Source: an uncultured Chromatiaceae bacterium (lineage in GTDB: Bacteria > Pseudomonadota > Gammaproteobacteria > Enterobacterales > Alteromonadaceae). From it: DNA of 64,000 bases. The position numbers were made by a program, and so were the translations under genes. Numbering within the stretch: position 1 is the first letter of the stretch; every line of letters starts with the position of its first letter. The stretch lies in NCBI GenBank assembly GCA_937978655.1, contig CALJUX010000020.1:62001-126000 (forward strand), in the 5' to 3' direction. Positions 48,201 through 56,785 of the stretch are shown here, in pieces. The notes beneath the pieces were generated by a model. That model ran no database searches. It saw only the letters and a list, made by a program, of their open reading frames with translations, and had not been told where the DNA came from.

Positions 48201-48760
48201 GCAAACAGGCAGATAATCAGGGGCTTGGGATTGGCCTTGCCATCAGTCAGCGTATCAGCGACTTACTGCAGCTGCCGTTGACGCTGCATTCGACCCCTGG
48301 CCAAGGCAGCTGTTTTGCCATCACGCTGCCGCTGTGCAGCGCCACCACATTACCGGCGCGCGTGACAACACCGCGTGAACAGCAGGTCAGTTTTCACGGC
48401 AAAACCATCTTATTGCTGGATAACGACCCGCAATTATCCGGCGCGGTGGCGGCGCTGCTCAGAAGCTGGGATTGTCAGGTCTTAGTGGCACAACAGCCGG
48501 CACAGGCGCTCGCCTGGCTCAGTGCTGGCCATACCGTGGATTTATTGTTGTTTGATTATCATCTGGATCAGGGCGCCACGGGGGTGGAAGTGGCGCAGCA
48601 GCTGCAACAGCATTATGCGCTGCAGGTGCCGGTGTTGATCCATTCGGCCGATCAGCAACAACAAACCCGCGACCATGCGCTGAATGCAGGCTTTCACTTT
48701 ATGCTCAAACCGTTAAAACCGGCCAATCTGAAACGCTTGCTGCAACGGCTGCTGCGCTGA
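45248..48760 (+). CDS. CrbS-like sodium/solute-symporter-fused hybrid histidine kinase
   Basis: 1170-residue sensor. Order: sodium-solute-symporter (SLC5) domain of about 13 helices (about 10-510); a STAC-like linker (about 550-640); PAS domain (about 645-770, DNISMGISVVDADLRLIAWNQRYL); coiled coil (about 770-810); HisKA with phosphorylated His820 in ASHDLLQPFNAA; HATPase (NLVANAIRYT, GLGIGLAIS); and a receiver domain with phospho-Asp near 1103 (LLLFDYHLD). This order is that of CrbS, the acetate-switch sensor of Vibrio, and of CbrA relatives. GTG 45248 has AAAGG upstream; ATG 45269 is the alternative. It probably works with the regulator at 52180. Confidence 0.87.
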   Translation: MDPVKSEMILSQGSIGIGSIAALSLLYLLVLYSVGRLGRRFTGAHPLAPWVFSFALAIYCTSWAFYGVTAQAAVNGWWIPPTYIGSLLLFCFAFGLISRIAIVCRRLRITSVADFIATRYGHSRLLAVITTLIVLMAVIPYIALQLQAVSTSINALVGSNAGGPWYQDTGLYVSLWLAVFAMLFVGRSAKAHQPNPGLMTAIAFESLVKLLALLAVGCFVVFGLFDGFSDIFTKAASSAEVATLQSQGAPWSVYWIHVLLGFAATLCLPRQFHVSFVEIQHLRHLKHARWIFPGYLLLMSLFTLPVALAGTLLLGHSASIDLVVLQLPLSANRTDMALLAYLGGFSAATSMVIVATVVLGIMITNDLLTPLIYRQQQKPADGKPWIRMVTLRRLSMLSVLTLGYLYYLLIGTETGLAQLGLMAFALIAQLAPALILGLRSRRVNRQGALAGLLSGASLWAYILLLPELSRAGLISWDWLRSGPFGWQALAPNALLGGQFDLISLGVIVSLSVNTLMLLLVSQISQTRLTEYLESARFFRQSKPQTGQPSPLLTVQDCYLLVRRFAGEREARLLLQRHFKTATPQLDSRAPQGLQQSTERMLAAVVGGASMRLLLNAAGKNSQLPLESVARFVDEASQVYLFNQALLRATIDNISMGISVVDADLRLIAWNQRYLQMFAYPPGLIEVGRPVADLIRFNAERGWFHDSAVPDAAQVEAEIQKRLNFLRQGSSYRFQRRQSDGRVFEMQGNPLPGGGFVTTYSDVSSFIDVQQQLEASNSTLEQRVASRTCELEQLNQQLAGAKLQLEEQTASKNRFFAAASHDLLQPFNAAALFCGLIREKSTDVQVQQLARDLAASLNSAEELLASILELTKLDAGVIKAQKAPVSVSSLLDQIAREAGLLSAGKPIRFRYRPSRLWVDTDSRLLRRVVQNLVANAIRYTRQGKILLGCRRSRLQGQPALRIEVWDTGIGISPDEQQRIFLEFQQGKQADNQGLGIGLAISQRISDLLQLPLTLHSTPGQGSCFAITLPLCSATTLPARVTTPREQQVSFHGKTILLLDNDPQLSGAVAALLRSWDCQVLVAQQPAQALAWLSAGHTVDLLLFDYHLDQGATGVEVAQQLQQHYALQVPVLIHSADQQQQTRDHALNAGFHFMLKPLKPANLKRLLQRLLR

Positions 48761-48777
48761 ACCCGTGTTCTGATTGG

Positions 48778-50250
48778 TTAGTCTTCGACAGCCAGACAGG
48801 CACGGTTACGACCGGCCAGTTTTGCCTGATACAGCGCGCGGTCGGCGCGGCGGAATAACTGCTCGTAATCTTCATCCGGCTGCAATCCGGCCACACCGAA
48901 ACTGGCGGTCAGCTGGTGGGTGTCGGCGATCCGGACCTGCTGCAGCTGCTCAATGATCCGTTCGGCAATGTGCTGCGCCGCCGCCACCGGCGTCTGTGGC
49001 AACAACACCACAAATTCGTCGCCGCCAAAACGGCCAAGCAAATCAAAAGGCCGCAGCGACTGCTGGGCCAGCCGCGCCAGTTGCTGCAAAGCCTGGTCCC
49101 CGACATGATGGCCAAACTCATCATTAATTTTCTTAAAATGGTCGATGTCAAACACCAGCAACGCCAAAGGTTGTTGTTCCTGTGCGCTGCGCAGCACTTC
49201 CAGCGCCGCCCGCTGCTCCAGCCGGTCGCGCGACGCCACCTGAGTCAGGCTGTCGGTGAAGGCGACTTTGCGCAGTTGCATGTTGTCGGCCAGCAATGTC
49301 GGGATCGCCAGGCCAAACAAGGTGTTGGCAGCAATGACGTTGATGGCAAACTGGTACACCATCACATAATCCATCAGCCCCAGCAGATGCACCCAAAACG
49401 CAATTAAAAAACTCGACAGGGCGACACTGCTGACGTTCAGCAAGGCCGATTCGGAACAGGCAATCCACATATGTGGGATCACCAGAAAGAAAATGGCAAA
49501 AGCGCTGTTGGGCGAGTCCGTGACTTTTGCCAGCAGCATACAAAAAGTCAGCAACAGCCCATTCAGCAGCAGTTTCAGTAAAAAACGCCGGCTGAAATGT
49601 TGTTGAGTCAGGCTGGTCATATCGGTCAGCCGGAACAACGCGCCCGGCAACAGCCGGCTGAGTAAGCCGACAAAAAATGGCGCCAGCACCATCACACCGG
49701 CCATATCACCAATCCAGAACGGTAACCAGGTTGTCGCCACTTCAGCAGCCGGCATCAAATCTGTCACCACCAGCGTCGGGATCACCAGCCAGGTGGCACA
49801 AAATGAACTGAGCGCGGCGATCAGCAAAAACTGCACGATGATCCGGCTGATATCGCGCGCGCCTTTTTTCGCCAGAGTGCGCAGCGCAATAGCCCCAACG
49901 GCATAAGGCAGAATATGCGCCAGTCCGAACAGCAAGCCGGCTTCAAGCAGGCGCAGCGGGTCAAGGGCGATATCGTAGTGGCGGGCGGTGTAAAAGGTGA
50001 TCAGCACACAACCGGTCAATAAGGCCGGCAGCACTGAAAAGCCAAGCAATAACAAGGATGCGAAGGTCAGACCGGCTACCGGATACCAGACGCTGGCGTG
50101 ATGGGTATATTCCACCAGCCAGCCGATCTCAAACACCAGCAGCCACAGGCATAACAACAGCACATTGCGCAACAACCAGGATTGCTGCAACCTGCTTTGC
50201 CAAAGCTGGCGATCAAATAATGGCGCGCGGGCCAGACCTTCAGATTTCAC
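48778..50250 (-). CDS. MASE1-type diguanylate cyclase
   Basis: 490 residues: an N-terminal MASE1-like membrane sensor of about eight helices (about 20-310; VWYPVAGLTFASLLLLGF) and a C-terminal GGDEF domain (about 335-490). The active site RFGGDEFVVLL is intact with GGDEF near 408. The inhibitory-site RxxD is present five residues upstream (RPFD), so feedback inhibition by c-di-GMP is likely. GTG 50250 begins directly after the stop of the preceding gene, so translation is coupled. Ends 18 bp from the convergent sensor-kinase gene. Confidence 0.9.
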   Translation of the reverse strand: MKSEGLARAPLFDRQLWQSRLQQSWLLRNVLLLCLWLLVFEIGWLVEYTHHASVWYPVAGLTFASLLLLGFSVLPALLTGCVLITFYTARHYDIALDPLRLLEAGLLFGLAHILPYAVGAIALRTLAKKGARDISRIIVQFLLIAALSSFCATWLVIPTLVVTDLMPAAEVATTWLPFWIGDMAGVMVLAPFFVGLLSRLLPGALFRLTDMTSLTQQHFSRRFLLKLLLNGLLLTFCMLLAKVTDSPNSAFAIFFLVIPHMWIACSESALLNVSSVALSSFLIAFWVHLLGLMDYVMVYQFAINVIAANTLFGLAIPTLLADNMQLRKVAFTDSLTQVASRDRLEQRAALEVLRSAQEQQPLALLVFDIDHFKKINDEFGHHVGDQALQQLARLAQQSLRPFDLLGRFGGDEFVVLLPQTPVAAAQHIAERIIEQLQQVRIADTHQLTASFGVAGLQPDEDYEQLFRRADRALYQAKLAGRNRACLAVED

Positions 50251-51477
50251 TTACTGCAAATTCCAGTAACAAATACTGCCATCATCACTGCCGCCCACCG
50301 CGGTTTTACCGTCGGGTGTCAACGCCATGGGCCAGTTCATCAGCTTAGTGCCATATTGCCACAGTTGCTGACCAGAACAAGCGTCGAACAGATAAAAGTT
50401 GCCCGGCGATTCTTTTTGGTCACTGCCGCCAGAGCTTTCGTCCGGTTTGCCGTCGGTGGCACTGACTAACGTGGCGGCAGCATCTAAAGTTACGCCCGGA
50501 TTGACGGCATATTGCACCGGCTTGCTCCAGCGCAGCAGCGGCCCCCAGACTGGATAGTTCGCGATCTCTGCTTGGGTTTGCACAGCATCCAGCCGATACA
50601 ACACGCCAGCCTCAGCCTGATTAGCGCCGACCACTATCACCAGCTGCTTCGCCGGTGTTTCTGTGATCGCAATGGCATAAGCGATATTCAGCCCGCTCAG
50701 GTCGGGCTTGTAGACAAATGCGGTACTGGTTTGAACAGCCTGAAAAAACGCACAGCTGCCGTCGTGTAACGCCGCCGCGGCATAAGCGCCATCCGCAGTG
50801 GTCACGACCCGCATCACGCCTTGCGCCTGTGAGTAGCTGGTCACTGCGCCAAATTTACCGTTATCCAGTGCAATCTGCTGCACCAGCCCGCTGTAGACCG
50901 GTTTCACGTTGTAGTCGATAGCGCCAACCCAAACCCGGCTGCCGTTTGCAGCAAGCACCGCACTGTAACTGGAAAAACCGGCCGGCAGCGCTAAAGTGTC
51001 CGCTAAGCCAAACACCGGCTGCGCCACGCCGGTGGTCGACGCCTGATACAACCGCACTTCATGCTGGAAGCCGGCCAACAGCCAATTGCCGTCGGCCGAG
51101 AAGGTCAATTGATTGACCCTGGAAGGTAAGTTGTTGTCAGTAAATAAAATATTGCCGCTACTGCCATCCACTATCACCAGAAAACCACAGGTTTTACTGG
51201 TCTCGCCACCACAGGCGGCAAATCGTTTATCGTCACTGACCGCGACCCAGAAGATGCCCTGCGTGGCGTTGTCGGCCGTCACCGGCACCGACCAGCGCAG
51301 GCTGCCGCTGCTGTCGTAACCGTAAAAACTGAACTGGCCGCTGCCAAATTCGCTGGAAGTGCCAGCAACGGTCAGTTGACCGTCGGGGCTGACCGCGACT
51401 GAATTGACCTGTAAACCGGCCTGTGGGGTTTGTTGCCAGCTGGGCTGGCCGCTGCTGTTTGGGCTTGTTGTGCTCAT
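50251..51477 (-). CDS. Beta-propeller-like (WD40/PQQ-type) repeat protein
   Basis: 408 residues with no clear signal peptide. Recurrent beta-propeller-like blades include VNSVAVSPDGQLTVAGTSSEF, FWVAVSDDKRFAACGG, LTFSADGNWLLAGFQ and WPMALTPDGKTAVGGSDDGSICYWNLQ. The precise family is unknown to me. It is fused in translation to the diguanylate cyclase gene (stop immediately followed by GTG), which suggests a shared pathway, perhaps as a scaffold or input protein. ATG 51477 has AGGAA upstream. Confidence 0.72.
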   Translation of the reverse strand: MSTTSPNSSGQPSWQQTPQAGLQVNSVAVSPDGQLTVAGTSSEFGSGQFSFYGYDSSGSLRWSVPVTADNATQGIFWVAVSDDKRFAACGGETSKTCGFLVIVDGSSGNILFTDNNLPSRVNQLTFSADGNWLLAGFQHEVRLYQASTTGVAQPVFGLADTLALPAGFSSYSAVLAANGSRVWVGAIDYNVKPVYSGLVQQIALDNGKFGAVTSYSQAQGVMRVVTTADGAYAAAALHDGSCAFFQAVQTSTAFVYKPDLSGLNIAYAIAITETPAKQLVIVVGANQAEAGVLYRLDAVQTQAEIANYPVWGPLLRWSKPVQYAVNPGVTLDAAATLVSATDGKPDESSGGSDQKESPGNFYLFDACSGQQLWQYGTKLMNWPMALTPDGKTAVGGSDDGSICYWNLQ

Positions 51478-51560
51478 GCGCGTTCCTGTGTTGCGGTGAA
51501 AAATCCCAGCATGCAGCAAAGCCTTTTGGACCACAACATCTGGTTAACAGGTCAACCGGT

Positions 51561-52139
51561 TCAGCGCATCCCGGCCGGACAGCTGTTGCTTTGCCAGCGC
51601 GAATCACTGCTCAGGGTAAATTGCACATCACCGTTTTGCGCCTGGCCTGGCAGCGGCATTTTGTACTGGCCGGTGCCTTGCATATTCATTTGTATCCACT
51701 GCGGCGTTTTTAATGTGACAGTGCCCTGTAACGAGCCGGTGTAACCGCCCTGATCCTGACACTGGCCTTTGACTGACACTGAATTGGTGGTACTGCCGGT
51801 CAGCTGCAGCTGGCAACGCGGCAACTGTTGTTTGGCTCTGGCCAGCCATTGTTCCGGCGTTTTTAATAAGGCGACTTCAGCGGCGGTCAGACATTCCTGC
51901 GCCGTACTTAAGTCTTTTTTCGGCATCATGCCAGCAACTAACGCGCGTTGTTCCGCCGGCACTGCTGCCAATACTTGCGACTGCAAGGCCTGCATTTGCT
52001 TCAGAATATCCTCGCCATTCACCAACACCTGATGCTGACTGCGCCAGAGCCCGGTTTGCGGCTGCAACTGAGTAGCGTGACTGTGGAAACTACTGAAAAT
52101 AGTGGAACAAGACAGGGCTAACAAAAAAACACGGCGCAT
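51561..52139 (-). CDS. DUF3617 domain-containing periplasmic protein
   Basis: 192 residues with a signal peptide (MRRVFLLALSCSTIFSSFHSHA). The mature part has the DUF3617 pattern: TGLWRSQHQVLVNGED near the start, then AQECLTAAE, RCQLQLTG and VKGQCQDQGGYTGSLQGTV, with paired cysteines, and SDSRWQSNSCP at the end. Function unknown. ATG 52139 follows GGGAG. It lies 40 bp downstream of the LuxR-type regulator and 83 bp before the beta-propeller-like gene on the same strand. Confidence 0.8.
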   Translation of the reverse strand: MRRVFLLALSCSTIFSSFHSHATQLQPQTGLWRSQHQVLVNGEDILKQMQALQSQVLAAVPAEQRALVAGMMPKKDLSTAQECLTAAEVALLKTPEQWLARAKQQLPRCQLQLTGSTTNSVSVKGQCQDQGGYTGSLQGTVTLKTPQWIQMNMQGTGQYKMPLPGQAQNGDVQFTLSSDSRWQSNSCPAGMR

Positions 52140-52179
52140 CTGGCGCTCTCCCGAAAGACTCAAAACTGGCAGTTAGAGG

Positions 52180-52827
52180 CTACAGGGTATCCGGAAGTTT
52201 CAGTTTTTCAAATAAGATCCCGGCCAGAGTGCGGTTATTCACATTGAGCTTGCGCAAAATCGCCGACACATGCTGCTTGACGGTGGTTTCCTGCACATTC
52301 ATTTCATAGGCAATTTGTTTATTCAGTAAGCCGTCGGCAATCATTTTTAATACGCGAAATTGCTGCGGCGTCAGCTGTTCCAGCCGGCCGGCGAATTCGG
52401 CGTCAATCAAATCCTGCGCCTGCGCCACACTTTGTTGTAAATCCGCCGGCAACCAGGTGTCCCCCGAGAGCACCGCGTCCACCGCTTCGGTCAGCACTTC
52501 TAACGGCGCAGATTTTGGCAGATAAGCGGCAGCACCTAATTGCAGCGCTTGTTTGATCACGGCAGGGTCTTCAATGGCTGACACCATCAGAATAGAAATA
52601 TCCGGATATTCAGTGCGCAGCGCAGTTAAACCGGCAAAGCCTTCGGCGTCCGGCAGTTTCAGGTCGAGCAGAATTAATTGGGTATCCGGGTGTTCACGCA
52701 ATAAAGGCCACAACTGCGCCATGCTATGCGCCTGATACAGGCTGGCTTCAAGGCCGAGAATCGTCTGCAACGCCTGCGATAAAGCAACACGGAATAATGG
52801 GTGGTCATCAGCAATAATGGCAATCAT
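52180..52827 (-). CDS. LuxR/NarL-type response regulator, CrbR-like
   Basis: 215 residues. Receiver domain about 2-118 with phospho-Asp55 in LILLDLKLPD and the acidic pair at Asp7-Asp8. A LuxR-type helix-turn-helix spans about 150-210 (LTPQQFRVLKMIADGLLNKQIAYEMN, then TTVKQHVSAILRKLNV). CrbS sensors of Vibrio pair with a regulator of this architecture to switch on acetyl-CoA synthetase; with a CrbS-like kinase 4 kb away, this is the obvious partner, though pairing is inferred. It is first in a minus-strand run with the DUF3617, beta-propeller-like and diguanylate cyclase genes. Confidence 0.83.
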   Translation of the reverse strand: MIAIIADDHPLFRVALSQALQTILGLEASLYQAHSMAQLWPLLREHPDTQLILLDLKLPDAEGFAGLTALRTEYPDISILMVSAIEDPAVIKQALQLGAAAYLPKSAPLEVLTEAVDAVLSGDTWLPADLQQSVAQAQDLIDAEFAGRLEQLTPQQFRVLKMIADGLLNKQIAYEMNVQETTVKQHVSAILRKLNVNNRTLAGILFEKLKLPDTL

Positions 52828-52906
52828 AAGTCACAGGTCCAGACAGCAGAACGACCATGATGCGGCATGCTACTGACCAGTGCAAGTCGCAGACCAGTGC
52901 AAGCCG

Positions 52907-52932
52907 CAGGCCGGTGCTCATGCACCGGCCTG
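52907..52932. terminator. Hairpin downstream of the second TonB receptor
   Basis: CAGGCCGGTGC pairs with GCACCGGCCTG around a 4-nt loop. It lacks a T tract on the minus strand, while TTTT follows on the plus strand. Just beside it, GACCAGTGCAAG-CGCA is repeated in tandem (about 52875-52906). Confidence 0.55.
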
Positions 52933-52948
52933 GGTTTTCAGCAACACA

Positions 52949-55186
52949 TCAGAAGCGGTAGCCCAACGACAGGCTGACTGTTCTTGGGTCGCCGTAATAG
53001 GCGGTAACCGTTTGTTCAGCCGCCAGCAGCGGGAAGTTGTAACCGGCGATGCGGGTGATCTTATCGCCTAAGTTACGGCCCTGCAGCGATACATCCCACT
53101 TGCCATCCGGCGAATACCAGGTGGCACCGGCGTTAAACAGCGTGTAACCGCCGTAGTCCAGCATCGACGGCAGCTCAAAGATCTGCGTTTCGCTGCGATG
53201 TGACAGGTTGGCGTTCAGCACCAGCTCGCCGCCGTACATCGCGACTGTGTATTTGCCGCCTAATGTCGCAGTCAGCTCCGGCGTATTAGCAAAAGACCAT
53301 AACCCAGACACGTCTGAAGTGGTTTTAGTCACGGCATCATAAAACAGCACTTCATTAAACTTGGCGTCGGTGTAACCGACAATCAGGTTAAATTGCAGTG
53401 CGTCAGTGGCAACTGCTGTCGCTTCCAGTTCAATACCATTGATATCGGCACTGGCGGCGTTCAGTACTTGTGATGCCACGGTGTTATTCACTGCACGCTG
53501 CACTGTCACCTGCATATCATCATATGCCGAGGCAAATACCGCGGCGTTTACCCGCAGACGGCGGTCCAGCCATTCGCTTTTCAGGCCCAGCTCATAAGTG
53601 TCGACCGTTTCTGGCTGATACGGGTCGCCGGCATTCGGGTTGACCGACTGGTTGCCACGCATATCAAAACCACCGGATTTAAAGCCGTCGGTGTAAGAGC
53701 CATACAGCATCATGCTGTCATTGGCCTGATATTCGAAACCAACGCGGGGTGAGAAGTGGCTGAAGTTTTCGCTGCCGGTAAAATCAGACTGAGTGCCGAT
53801 TTTAGTCGCGGCATTACGTGGCAGCTTGTAACCAAGATAAACAAAACGATACACGTTGGCGTCTTTGTCGTCTTCAGTGTAACGGCCACCCAAAGTGAAC
53901 GACCACTGGTCGTTCAGCTGATAAGTCCCCTGCGCATAACCGGCGAACGAATCCGTCTGCACACAGCCACCGTTTTCAATGGTCACACCAAGGCCAGACA
54001 CCAGCACAGTACCAAAAGCACCACAGGCGTCGCCTTCAAACGAATACAAACCTGAAGCGAACTTCAGTGGGCCGCTGTTATACAGGAACTGCAGCTCGTG
54101 TGAGGTTTGTTCATCTTCATAAAATGCCGGCACGTCCAGCGATGGTAATTTGGTGGAGTCAAAGTCGATGTTGGTGTCGGTCACGCCTTCGCGTTTGGCG
54201 GTGATGGCTTTCATCGTCCAGTCGGCGTTAATGTCCCAGGCCATCGTCAGCGAGTGGCCTTCGGTACGCACCATGTTGGTGGCCGGCATGCTGGTATTGG
54301 AGTCATACACATTGGACGGCGGGGCTTCTTTGGTCAGCAAACTTGGTGTTAAGCGGTGGCCGCCTTTGGAATTGGAATCATCTTTGGTTTTGTCGTAGGC
54401 AAAGTTAAAACGCAGATTGTCCAGCGCCTGATACTGCGCACTGAACCGGCCGGTGATGATGTCTTTGTTGTAGTTTTCTGCGTTGGTATTGAGGTATTTA
54501 CCAAAACCGTCGCGATCGTAAAAAGCACCGGCAGCGCCGATGGAGAATTTATCAGTGATGGCTTTTTGGCCGGACAGTTTTAAGTCGCGCTGATGGTAGC
54601 TGCCGATAGTGCCACGAATGGCAAATTCGTCTTCACCGCTTAAGGGTTTGGTGACATATTTCACCGCGCCGCCAATGGTGTTGCGACCGTATAAAGTGCC
54701 TTGCGGGCCGCGTAATACTTCGATGCGCTCGACATCATAAATATCCATCGCCGCGCCTTGTGGCCGGGCCATGTAGACGTCGTCGATATAAATGCCGACG
54801 CCCGGTTCAAAACCCCACAGCGGGTCTTGCTGACCAATACCGCGGATATAAGCGGTTAAGGTGCTGTTGGTACCGCGCGACACTTGCAGCGTGGTATTCG
54901 GTGATTGTTGCTGAATGGCTGTCAGGTTTTCGATGCCTTTTTGTTTTAAATCCTCAGCGCCAATAGAGGTCACCGCCACCGGCACCGATTGCAGGTTTTC
55001 TGCAGTGCGACGCGCCGTCACCTGGATCACTTCCAGTGCCGCTTCTTCTTTTTTCGCATCTTTACCGGCTGCCGCATCCTGCGCATAGACAGGGCCGGCC
55101 AGTACAGCGCTGATGGTCAGCGCCAGCAGCGCCGGTTTAAACGAATTCTCAGTGGTACGGGTTAATTTATAGTTATTCTGGGCCAT
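52949..55186 (-). CDS. TonB-dependent outer-membrane receptor (second)
   Basis: 745 residues. Long N-terminal signal region (PALLALTISAVLAGPVYAQ, cleavage near residue 36). TonB-box-like EVIQVTARR, plug domain with SVPVAVTSIGAEDLKQKGIENL and RIEVLRGPQGTLYGRNTIGG, then the barrel ending SLSLGYRF. The mid-size architecture is that of the siderophore/vitamin/small-molecule receptors rather than the 1,000-residue carbohydrate class. GGAG precedes ATG 55186. It is divergent from the GntP-type permease; no NagR site is present. Substrate unknown. Confidence 0.92.
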   Translation of the reverse strand: MAQNNYKLTRTTENSFKPALLALTISAVLAGPVYAQDAAAGKDAKKEEAALEVIQVTARRTAENLQSVPVAVTSIGAEDLKQKGIENLTAIQQQSPNTTLQVSRGTNSTLTAYIRGIGQQDPLWGFEPGVGIYIDDVYMARPQGAAMDIYDVERIEVLRGPQGTLYGRNTIGGAVKYVTKPLSGEDEFAIRGTIGSYHQRDLKLSGQKAITDKFSIGAAGAFYDRDGFGKYLNTNAENYNKDIITGRFSAQYQALDNLRFNFAYDKTKDDSNSKGGHRLTPSLLTKEAPPSNVYDSNTSMPATNMVRTEGHSLTMAWDINADWTMKAITAKREGVTDTNIDFDSTKLPSLDVPAFYEDEQTSHELQFLYNSGPLKFASGLYSFEGDACGAFGTVLVSGLGVTIENGGCVQTDSFAGYAQGTYQLNDQWSFTLGGRYTEDDKDANVYRFVYLGYKLPRNAATKIGTQSDFTGSENFSHFSPRVGFEYQANDSMMLYGSYTDGFKSGGFDMRGNQSVNPNAGDPYQPETVDTYELGLKSEWLDRRLRVNAAVFASAYDDMQVTVQRAVNNTVASQVLNAASADINGIELEATAVATDALQFNLIVGYTDAKFNEVLFYDAVTKTTSDVSGLWSFANTPELTATLGGKYTVAMYGGELVLNANLSHRSETQIFELPSMLDYGGYTLFNAGATWYSPDGKWDVSLQGRNLGDKITRIAGYNFPLLAAEQTVTAYYGDPRTVSLSLGYRF

Positions 55187-55456
55187 CGGGCATCTCCTGC
55201 TGATCTCGGCTATCACTTATCTTTCTGAATTATTTCAGTTACTTGTTATAGGTGCTCCGGGCATTTCGTTTTGATACTAACCCGCCGGCTGACCGCTGTC
55301 ATAAAAATCGGGGCACAGGCAAATCAGTGACGATACGCTCAGACTGATAGCCTTACTTTAGGCCGAACTGATGAAATGTTAATCTGTACCTTAGTACTAT
55401 AGAGATACGCTGCCTGATGGCTCAGACTCAGAAAAAACCGATGCAAGGACCTTTTT

Positions 55457-56758
55457 ATGCTGAGTTTAACCGGCTTGTTGCTCGGGCTCTGCCTGCTGAT
55501 CTGGCTGACGATGCGCGGGCTGAACCTGTTTATTCTGGCGCCGCTGTGTGCGTTGTTTGTCGCTGTCACGAACGGTATTCCGTTCTGGCAACCGAGCGGC
55601 AATGCCGATTTTATTCACGCCTACATGAACGGTTTCTCCGGTTTTGTCGCCGCCTGGTTCCTGATGTTTTTGTTAGGTTCGCTGTTTGGCAAACTGATGG
55701 AACACAGCGGTGCCGCCGATGCTGTCGCTTTGTGGATTGTGCAGAAACTCGGTCGGGCGCATGCCGTCGCCGCTGTAGTGCTGGCCTGTGCTGTGCTGAC
55801 CTACGGCGGGGTGTCGGTGTTTGTCGTGGCGTTTTCGGCCTACCCGATGGCAGTCAGTTTATTTAAAGACGCCAACTTACCGCGGCGTTTTATTCCGGCC
55901 GCGCTGGGCTTAGGTTCTGTCACCTTTACCATGACTTCCGCCGGTTCGCCGGAAATTCAGAACTGGATCCCGATCCAATATCTGCACACCTCGCCTTATG
56001 CCGGCTGGGAAGTCAGTATCGTGGTCGCCATTTTTATGGCCGCTTTTGGTTATGCCTGGTTAAGCAAGATGATCAGGAATGCCGTGGCGCAGGGCGAAGT
56101 CTTTGTTGGCCGCGACAGCGACCCGCAACTGAGCGACCGCGCGCTGCCCCATCCAATGCGGGGACTCATTCCGCTGCTGGTGGTGCTGGGATTATCGAAC
56201 TGGCTGCATCATAGTTTGCAGCAGGCGGCGCTCATCGTAGCGCTGAGCGGTGGTGTGCTGGCGCTGTATTTACTGAACCGGCGTTTTATTCAAAGCCTGG
56301 ACAAAGCGCTGAATGAAGGCGTGCTGGGGTCTTTACTGGCCATCGGCAACACTGCGGCTGTGGTAGGTTTTGGTGCTGTCGCCAAGCTGACGCCAGCCTT
56401 TAACGACATAGTGCAGACGATGACACATCTGCCGGGGCCTGAACTGCTGGGCGCGGCCGTGGCCGTCAGTGCAATTGCCGGCCTTACCGGCTCAGCTTCC
56501 GGTGGTCAGGCGATTGCGCTGCCGGAACTGGCGCCTGTCTATCTGGACCGAGGCGTCGACGCTGAAGAGCTGCACCGCGTCGTGGCGATTTCCTCCGGTG
56601 CTTTGGATTCGTTGCCGCATAACGGTTATGTAGTGACCACCATCCGCGCCATTTGTGGCGAGAGCCATCAGCAGGCTTATTGGCCGGTCGCGGCCGTCAC
56701 TGTGGTGGTACCCGCCATTGGCACAGGCTTGGCGATTTTATTATTTCAGTGGTTTTAA
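55457..56758 (+). CDS. GntP family permease
   Basis: 433 residues with about twelve hydrophobic helices, of the gluconate/hydroxy-acid GntP family. Typical blocks: GFSGFVAAWFLMFLLGSLFGKLMEHSGAADAVA, TYGGVSVFVVAFSAYPMA, MTSAGSPEIQNWIP and the C-terminal GLTGSASGGQAIALPELAP. Relatives in hydroxybutyrate operons carry D-3-hydroxybutyrate, which would suit the dehydrogenase at 44438, but the two are 10 kb apart. AAGGAC precedes the ATG. Confidence 0.87.
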   Translation: MLSLTGLLLGLCLLIWLTMRGLNLFILAPLCALFVAVTNGIPFWQPSGNADFIHAYMNGFSGFVAAWFLMFLLGSLFGKLMEHSGAADAVALWIVQKLGRAHAVAAVVLACAVLTYGGVSVFVVAFSAYPMAVSLFKDANLPRRFIPAALGLGSVTFTMTSAGSPEIQNWIPIQYLHTSPYAGWEVSIVVAIFMAAFGYAWLSKMIRNAVAQGEVFVGRDSDPQLSDRALPHPMRGLIPLLVVLGLSNWLHHSLQQAALIVALSGGVLALYLLNRRFIQSLDKALNEGVLGSLLAIGNTAAVVGFGAVAKLTPAFNDIVQTMTHLPGPELLGAAVAVSAIAGLTGSASGGQAIALPELAPVYLDRGVDAEELHRVVAISSGALDSLPHNGYVVTTIRAICGESHQQAYWPVAAVTVVVPAIGTGLAILLFQWF

Positions 56759-56785
56759 CCCCGCTTTTAAACAGGATTGTTTCGC

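Noticed and set aside
55291..55303. TGACCGCTGTCAT upstream of the second TonB receptor as a NagR site
   Set aside because: Spacing is two bases short and only one half matches.
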